Source: Nitrososphaerales archaeon TH5893 (GTDB lineage: Archaea; Thermoproteota; Nitrososphaeria; Nitrososphaerales; Nitrososphaeraceae). From it: a DNA stretch of 11,593 nucleotides. The notes under the pieces are model-generated. The model did no database searches. It had not been told where the DNA came from and worked only from the letters and a program-made list of their open reading frames with translations. Below, piece by piece: positions 8,128 through 11,593 of the stretch; the stretch's first letter is position 1, and the number at the start of each line of letters is the position of its first letter. The stretch spans positions 1 to 11,593 of the forward strand of contig JAATVT010000050.1 of NCBI GenBank assembly GCA_014523685.1, in the 5' to 3' direction. The position numbers and the translations under genes were made by a program.

Positions 8128-8140
8128 AAGAGCTGTAGTA

Positions 8141-8188
8141 TCGATCATGTTATTCGATCATGTTATTCGATCATGTTATTCGATCATG
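8141..8188. repeat. 13-bp tandem repeat array, 3.7 copies
   Basis: Unit TCGATCATGTTAT at 8141-8153, 8154-8166 and 8167-8179, all identical, plus a partial unit TCGATCATG at 8180-8188. Each unit holds a palindromic GATC/ATCAT core. The array lies just upstream of the promoter of the winged-helix gene and between it and the tRNA. It may be an iterated operator or a slippage-prone microarray. Confidence 0.9.
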
Positions 8189-8293
8189 ATAATGGTGTTG
8201 TCAATAATCGATATAGTTAGTTAGCATATGGTTTAAGCATAGCAAGGCGCCGGGGGTGGGACTCGAACCCACGAGTCCCGAAGGACATCAGCT

Positions 8294-8312
8294 GGCACGT
8301 CAATAATAAGAT
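8294..8312 (-). other. tRNA intron at the canonical 37/38 site (19 bases)
   Basis: The geometry is bulge-helix-bulge. The anticodon stem is the outer helix. CTCG of the anticodon loop pairs with CGTG near the intron 3' end, with one U-U mismatch. The bulges are AG|A and CC|A, with a TC/GA inner helix. Splicing leaves G37 next to A38. Confidence 0.75.
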
Positions 8313-8328
8313 CTCGAGGCTGACCCCT

Positions 8329-8344
8329 CATAGGGTCTACGACT
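8329..8344 (-). other. Second tRNA intron, in the D loop (16 bases)
   Basis: TAGG of the D loop pairs with CCTA at the intron 3' end as a perfect 4-bp central helix. It is flanked by 3-base bulges TA|A and TG|A, with a GTC/GAC inner helix closing a 3-base loop. Removing it restores a normal D loop (AAGCTAGGTAA) closed by CCC/GGG. Confidence 0.7.
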
Positions 8345-8410
8345 TACCTAGCTTGGGTACCCCGGCATTTCCTGTAAGGTTACCGCAATTGTATCTGCAA
8401 TTTTTTTCTA

Positions 8411-8417
8411 TTTAAAT
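8411..8417 (-). promoter_or_regulatory. TATA box of tRNA-Ser
   Basis: TTTAAAT lies about 48 bases upstream of the tRNA 5' end, predicting a 5' leader of roughly 20 bases. Confidence 0.45.
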
Positions 8418-8446
8418 CTAGACCAGGCGTATTTTTGTAACGTAAA

Positions 8447-8456
8447 ATTATATAAC
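8447..8456 (+). promoter_or_regulatory. TATA box of the 143-residue protein gene
   Basis: ATTATATAAC is centred about 25 bases before the ATG at 8477, which predicts a leaderless transcript and supports this start. Confidence 0.5.
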
Positions 8457-8476
8457 AATAGAAGTTATGTGAGTGT

Positions 8477-8908
8477 ATGTTAAAATCAATAAAGCCTCCG
8501 ACTTTAGAAGAAGTACAAAAATCAACTATAATTGATTTAGCTATAATGACAGGATTGGCTGATTCTTTCAGAGATAGTCTTAGGAGATACATACACATAG
8601 ATCCATTTACTATGCCAGATCCCTTTACAGATAAAGATGACTATGACTATTTTGTTATCGCTGATAAGAGACAACCGAATAGGGTAGTCGCCATGATCGT
8701 TATCAATAAAGATCTACTTCCAGAGATACCATGGGACAATATACTTGGTATACGTTTAATTATATTACCTATATCAAAACAAAATGCAGTAGAACTAAAA
8801 TATGAAATTATGCCCAAGGATACCAATAACTTTTATCCGTTAAGACGTTCGGGCAGAATTACTGGATATGCTATGTTCGCATATCAGATTTGTGGACTAC
8901 ATCAATAA
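8477..8908 (+). CDS. Hypothetical protein of 143 residues, family not recognised
   Basis: I do not recognise this protein. It has no signal peptide or membrane segment. The sequence reads like a compact alpha/beta protein. A Lys-Pro-Pro-rich start and a helix with ADSFRDSLRRYIHI (about 28-41) are followed by an acidic stretch DPFTDKDDYDYFVIADKRQP (about 48-67), alternating beta-like segments VVAMIVINKDLLPEIPW and LGIRLIILPIS (about 69-100), and a C-terminal YPLRRSGRITGYAMFAYQICGL (about 119-141). No metal-binding or nucleotide-binding motif is visible. A well-placed TATA box with no leader supports it as a real, independently transcribed gene. It is divergent from the tRNA and converges on the split-barrel gene. 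Codon use and composition resemble the neighbours. Confidence 0.72.
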   Translation: MLKSIKPPTLEEVQKSTIIDLAIMTGLADSFRDSLRRYIHIDPFTMPDPFTDKDDYDYFVIADKRQPNRVVAMIVINKDLLPEIPWDNILGIRLIILPISKQNAVELKYEIMPKDTNNFYPLRRSGRITGYAMFAYQICGLHQ

Positions 8909-8934
8909 TGTAGCAGATTACACAGATTCAAATC

Positions 8935-8986
8935 TTTTTTCATCAGTTCATCTATGATTTATGATGAGACTAATATTATAATTAGT
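8935..8986. terminator. Terminator region between convergent genes
   Basis: A T6 run at 8935-8940 follows the plus-strand gene. An AT-rich inverted repeat ACTAAT/ATTAGT (8969-8974 and 8981-8986) lies close to the stop codon of the minus-strand gene. A weaker TCATC/GATGA repeat (8948-8952 and 8963-8967) lies between them. Confidence 0.4.
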
Positions 8987-8995
8987 TTAAGATTA

Positions 8996-9679
8996 TTACA
9001 TTAATGGCTCTTCCCTTATTATCAAATGACCGTCTGGAGAAATACTTACACCCATAGTATTGAGTATGGTTTCTGCATATTTTTTTTCTTCTCTTTCAAT
9101 AATATGTTTGGCCATCTTTAGTCTGTAGGCTGGGGCCCAATGTTGTCCTATTTTATATTTGCCACGCATTTCTTTTGGAACTATCTTGATAACAGCGACT
9201 TCGTGTACAGATGGCATAAAGGGATCGAGAATCTCATATTTTCCTTCTTTTTGATATTTTTTCATAAGGCCATTCAATGCCTGGGCTTTTTCTTCATTGT
9301 CTTCAACAATAAATGCAGTTCCTTTTATAACCACACTAATATAGAGAGTATCGGCTTGTGATGCATCAGTAGGGTGGAAATAATATGACGGTAAGAAGCA
9401 AATATGCTGATCTACTTCAAATCCCACCTTCGAGTTTCTTTTAATATTATCAAGTTTTTCACCCAAAGGATAGGAATGCATATACACTGCGTCTGACCTT
9501 CTTATTGTATCTGCTAAATTGTTATTTGGATAATTTTGTTGCAAATATACAAAATTCATTGGGATAATCTGTGGATGTCCATTAATATCAATTGACGCTA
9601 TTCTTCCTACCGGCTGATTATTCAGAAATTCTATAATTTTCTTTTTAGATTGTATTTCTAGTTTTTTTGTGATCTGCAT
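8996..9679 (-). CDS. Pyridoxamine 5'-phosphate oxidase-like FMN-binding split-barrel protein
   Basis: The N-terminal part has the split-barrel pattern: a helix KKKIIEFLNNQPVGRIASIDINGHPQIIPMNFVYL (about 13-46), then VYMHSYPLGEKLDNIKRNSKVGFEVD (about 65-90), where family members contact flavin phosphate with His/Ser/Lys residues, and a strand pair YISVVIKGTAFIVED. The C-terminal third (EVAVIKIVPKEMRGKYKIGQHW) matches related archaeal proteins of about 200-230 residues. The family includes FMN- or F420-dependent reductases and heme-binding proteins, so the exact reaction is open. I chose the ATG at 9679 (227 residues); a TTG at 9685 adds two residues. A TATATAA box at about 9704-9710 gives a start site near 9682, which fits either. 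It borders the origin region. Confidence 0.75.
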   Translation of the reverse strand: MQITKKLEIQSKKKIIEFLNNQPVGRIASIDINGHPQIIPMNFVYLQQNYPNNNLADTIRRSDAVYMHSYPLGEKLDNIKRNSKVGFEVDQHICFLPSYYFHPTDASQADTLYISVVIKGTAFIVEDNEEKAQALNGLMKKYQKEGKYEILDPFMPSVHEVAVIKIVPKEMRGKYKIGQHWAPAYRLKMAKHIIEREEKKYAETILNTMGVSISPDGHLIIREEPLM

Positions 9680-9703
9680 TATCAATCATATATATACTGA
9701 TTT

Positions 9704-9710
9704 TATATAA
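9704..9710 (-). promoter_or_regulatory. TATA box of the split-barrel gene
   Basis: On the minus strand the region reads TTATATAAAA, centred about 25-28 bases before the start codon, so the transcript is leaderless or nearly so. Confidence 0.45.
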
Positions 9711-9749
9711 TTAAATTGTAGGCAGTCTGCAATTGTCATAGTTCATATA

Positions 9750-9771
9750 CTGGCCTAGAATGCTAGGCTAG
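9750..9771. repeat. 9-bp hairpin at the edge of the origin region
   Basis: Bases 9750-9758 pair with 9763-9771 (core GCCTAG/CTAGGC, one G-U in the outer part) around the loop AATG. It lies upstream of both flanking genes, so it is not an obvious terminator. CTAGG and GGCTA words are repeated next to it. Confidence 0.6.
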
Positions 9772-9904
9772 GCTAACTCCTATTATATAATAAAATTTAC
9801 TTTGGGGTAGTATTAACATTAACATATAGACCTTCATTAGAAAATGGCTTTTGTTAACATATGATTTGTGTAATCTGCATAACATTGAGATGCCTATATT
9901 TTTA

Positions 9905-9925
9905 TTAACAGTTTTAGACTGTTAA
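9905..9925. repeat. Perfect 8-bp inverted repeat in the origin
   Basis: TTAACAGT (9905-9912) and ACTGTTAA (9918-9925) are exact complements, spaced by TTTAG. Each arm contains the hexamer repeated through this region. Confidence 0.85.
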
Positions 9926-9958
9926 GTTCAGTTAGCGATGATAAAAGAAGCTTAATAG

Positions 9959-9979
9959 TTCGAGTGGAAATAGAGGGGT
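9959..9979 (+). promoter_or_regulatory. Origin-recognition box 1 (Orc1/Cdc6 binding site)
   Basis: Core AGTGGAAATA followed by GAGGGGT. It matches the archaeal ORB pattern of a CAGTGGAAA-type dyad half plus a G-string, and 18 of 21 bases match box 2. The G-string points toward orc1/cdc6. Confidence 0.85.
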
Positions 9980-10020
9980 TCAATCTGCCTATTTTAACAT
10001 TGTTAACAGATATTCTAACG

Positions 10021-10041
10021 CTCCAGTGGAAATAAAGGGGT
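10021..10041 (+). promoter_or_regulatory. Origin-recognition box 2 (Orc1/Cdc6 binding site)
   Basis: CTCCAGTGGAAATAAAGGGGT is very close to the ORB consensus known from Sulfolobus and Pyrococcus. It has the same orientation as box 1 and lies exactly 62 bases from it. Confidence 0.9.
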
Positions 10042-10291
10042 CATTTTCCGCTGTTTTCTATTTCTGTTCAGGTTCTGTTAATATTAGTGTTAATATATTA
10101 CATATTTGGCAGTCACGCACCCTATTATTTCGTGTCCAATTAATAATCTCATAAAACAATTAATCAAATTAATATATTTTATATCCTAATCTATAATAGT
10201 TGATTTGTGTGTTTAAAAGTCATTGTTAATAGAGTGTTAATATAATATTAACAAATATTATCGTGTTGGAAAGGAAGGACAGGGGTGCCTG

Positions 10292-10299
10292 TATAAGAT
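10292..10299 (+). promoter_or_regulatory. TATA box and possible Shine-Dalgarno site of orc1/cdc6
   Basis: TATAAGAT lies about 37 bases before the TTG start at 10333, giving a start site near 10321 and a leader of about 12 bases. AGGAGT at 10315-10320 resembles a Shine-Dalgarno site but would lie at or just before that start site, so it may be missing from the message. Confidence 0.5.
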
Positions 10300-10332
10300 A
10301 CTAATAATTCATTTAGGAGTAAATAACTAGAT

Positions 10333-11556
10333 TTGAGCGACGATATTCTAGAAGGTATCTTTACAAAAGCCACAGCAGGAAAAATATTGATAAAGGATCG
10401 TAAGACATTAACAATAGATTATGTCCCAGAAAAGCTTCCCTTTAGAGATGAAGAAGCTAGAACAATAGCACAGACATTATCTATAGTCTTAAAAGGTGCA
10501 AGACCGTCCAATTTATTATTATTTGGGAAACCAGGTACAGGGAAGACAGCAGTAATAAAGAATATAATTAAGCGGCTGCAAAAGAAAGCAAAGGAACTAG
10601 AAATAGATGTTATAGTGCCGTTTGTAAATGCCAAGACTGCAAACACAGCATACAAAATTCTCTACGAAATTGCAGAAGAAATGGGAATTAACAAAGGAGA
10701 AAAGAAGCAGCAAGTATATTTTACTGGATTGTCTATGGGTGAAGCAACGGATAGGATTCTCGATTTTATACAAAAGAAAAAAAAACTTCATGTTATTCTT
10801 GTAATTGATGAGATCGATTCGCTTGTGGACAAAAACGGTGATGATATTTTATATAACTTCACAAGGGCTAATGAGAGGATGTATGAAGGTGGTTTCATTA
10901 GCTTAATTGGAATATCTAATAGTCTAACATTTAAAGATAAACTAGATCCACGAGTAAGGAGTAGTCTAAGCGAAGAAGAAATGGTATTTAATCCATATAC
11001 AATATTGCAGTTACAAAAGATCTTGTCTGATAGAGCTAAGCTTGCATTCAATGACGATGCTATTTCTACAGCAGCAATAAATTTATGCGCAGCGATGGCT
11101 GGAAAAGAAAATGGGGATGCAAGAAAGGCAATTGATCTGCTGAGAGTTGCTGCAGAGATTGCTGAGAGAGAAAGAGCATCAGACGTACAGGAAATACATA
11201 TTAGACAGGCCCAGGAAAAAATTGAAAAAGATACCAATTACGAAGTTCTAAGAAATTCTACTACTCATACCAAAATAGTACTATTAGCAATTATGAAATC
11301 TAAGAATGGAAATACAGGAGAGGTTTATGAAACCTATTCATCATTATGTAAATATACTGAGCAGGAACCGCTTACCCAACGTCGCATGACACAAATAGTA
11401 AGCGAGCTTGATCAGTTGGGGTTGGTGATGACCGATGTAGTAAGCCAAGGGCGTTATGGCAGATCACAAAGAATCAAAATTGCATTTCCATCTTTGACTA
11501 TTAGAGAAGCGCTAAAAGACGATCCGATACTTTCTACATTAGCAATGGTTGATTAA
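10333..11556 (+). CDS. orc1/cdc6: Orc1/Cdc6 replication initiator (AAA+ ATPase)
   Basis: Binds origin-recognition boxes and loads the MCM helicase; ATP binding and hydrolysis control the cycle. The 407 residues have the family layout. A basic N-terminal segment precedes Walker A GKPGTGKT (65-72), Walker B LVIDEID (156-162), sensor 1 GISNS (193-197) and sensor 2 GDARKAIDLLR (261-271, Arg264). The C-terminal winged-helix domain runs from about 305 to 395 and includes a GRYGRSQRIKI wing (373-383) that contacts DNA. All ATPase residues look intact. The start is TTG: an in-frame stop lies three codons upstream, and the next ATG in frame would remove conserved sequence. Two origin-recognition boxes lie about 290-370 bases upstream, so this initiator probably acts on the adjacent origin. 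Archaea often have several paralogues; this one belongs with the origin-linked type. Confidence 0.95.
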   Translation: MSDDILEGIFTKATAGKILIKDRKTLTIDYVPEKLPFRDEEARTIAQTLSIVLKGARPSNLLLFGKPGTGKTAVIKNIIKRLQKKAKELEIDVIVPFVNAKTANTAYKILYEIAEEMGINKGEKKQQVYFTGLSMGEATDRILDFIQKKKKLHVILVIDEIDSLVDKNGDDILYNFTRANERMYEGGFISLIGISNSLTFKDKLDPRVRSSLSEEEMVFNPYTILQLQKILSDRAKLAFNDDAISTAAINLCAAMAGKENGDARKAIDLLRVAAEIAERERASDVQEIHIRQAQEKIEKDTNYEVLRNSTTHTKIVLLAIMKSKNGNTGEVYETYSSLCKYTEQEPLTQRRMTQIVSELDQLGLVMTDVVSQGRYGRSQRIKIAFPSLTIREALKDDPILSTLAMVD

Positions 11557-11561
11557 AACTC

Positions 11562-11589
11562 ATTTGGTACGGCTGAAGCGTAGCCAAAT
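11562..11589 (+). terminator. Inverted repeat after orc1/cdc6
   Basis: ATTTGG (11562-11567) pairs with CCAAAT (11584-11589), and a GGCT/AGCC pair can form inside. It starts 6 bases after the stop codon. No T-run is visible before the window ends, so terminator is only one reading. Confidence 0.3.
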
Positions 11590-11593
11590 TGAC

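Larger units (their letters stand above)
8248..8366 (-). tRNA. tRNA-Ser(CGA) with two putative introns
   Basis: The transcript folds as a class II tRNA. The acceptor stem GCCGGGG pairs with CCCCGGC. The T arm is GTGGG, loop TTCGAGT, CCCAC. The long variable arm is GTCC, TTCG, GGAC. The discriminator is G and CCA is not encoded. The D stem is CCC/GGG. The anticodon stem TCAGC pairs with GCTGA only after a 19-base insert is removed, giving loop CTCGAGA and anticodon CGA (8314-8316). The D arm is also too long by 16 bases, which indicates a second intron. The mature length would be 84. A TTTAAAT box at 8411-8417 lies upstream. tRNA-Leu was considered, but the spliced loop gives a serine anticodon. 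The gene call is firm; the intron edges come from bulge-helix-bulge geometry. Confidence 0.88.
9711..10290. other. Putative chromosomal replication origin (oriC)
   Basis: This non-coding stretch between the split-barrel gene and orc1/cdc6 has no convincing open reading frame or RNA gene. It contains two origin-recognition boxes (9959-9979 and 10021-10041), a very AT-rich tract (about 10081-10260) suited to duplex opening, an 8-bp perfect inverted repeat (9905-9925), a hairpin (9750-9771) and 14 copies of TGTTAA or its complement. In archaea, origins commonly lie directly beside orc1/cdc6, and ORB sequence is conserved from Sulfolobus to Pyrococcus. The origin call rests on that match and the location, not on measurement. 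Confidence 0.82.

Noticed and set aside
8095..8148. 18-residue N-terminal extension of winged-helix protein B
   Set aside because: The paralogue starts at the equivalent of 8094 with GTG, the TATA box fits 8094, and the extension would start within the 13-bp repeats.
8141..8188. CRISPR array
   Set aside because: The 13-bp units are directly abutting, with no spacers.
10116..10139. Possible opposing origin-recognition box on the minus strand
   Set aside because: It keeps GAAATAA and GGGT but only about 14 of 22 positions match and the AGTGG core is missing. It is too weak to annotate.
10263..10288. Possible third ORB with GTTGGAAAGG and AGGGGT
   Set aside because: The spacing between the two halves is wrong by several bases. 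It could be a decayed box but is not supported.
10788..11237. 149-codon open frame antisense to orc1/cdc6
   Set aside because: It is Ser/Ile/Leu-rich shadow translation opposite a strongly conserved AAA+ gene.
1..11593. Mobile element, prophage or defence island
   Set aside because: No transposase, integrase, terminal repeats or toxin-antitoxin pair is visible, and the genes are mostly core archaeal functions.

Overview
The window comes from an ammonia-oxidising archaeon (Thaumarchaeota/Nitrososphaerota). Four things point there: a CdvA-type cell-division protein with a PRC-barrel, an archaeal FEN1 with a PCNA-binding tail, an archaeal Orc1/Cdc6 next to origin-recognition boxes, and a tRNA carrying bulge-helix-bulge introns. 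The low G+C content and the small winged-helix proteins fit a Nitrosocosmicus-like genome, but the genus is an inference. Many genes have a TATA-like box about 25-30 bases before the start codon, so leaderless transcription looks common.

Layout. Bases 2-3428 hold metabolic genes: the 3' end of a PLP-dependent decarboxylase, an acylphosphatase and a membrane-anchored DUF192 protein on the plus strand, then a convergent AMP-forming acetyl-CoA synthetase on the minus strand. Bases 3595-8094 hold a small winged-helix regulator, cdvA, a divergent tandem-ThyX protein, fen1 and a second copy of the winged-helix regulator. Bases 8141-8366 hold a 13-bp repeat array and a tRNA-Ser(CGA) gene that appears to have two introns. 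Bases 8477-9679 hold an unidentified small protein and a flavin-type split-barrel protein, which converge. Bases 9680-10332 are a 650-base non-coding region that I read as a replication origin. It has two origin-recognition boxes, an AT-rich stretch and a dense set of TGTTAA hexamers. It leads into orc1/cdc6.

How the genes fit together. The right two-thirds of the window groups the origin and its initiator with a replication/repair nuclease (FEN1), a ThyX-family protein and the division protein CdvA. The left third is carbon and acyl-phosphate metabolism. I found no mobile element, CRISPR array or defence locus. The most unusual signals are the hexamer cluster in the origin, the double-intron tRNA, the ThyX-like protein whose catalytic motif is broken in both halves, and a 51-bp perfect identity between the two winged-helix genes.
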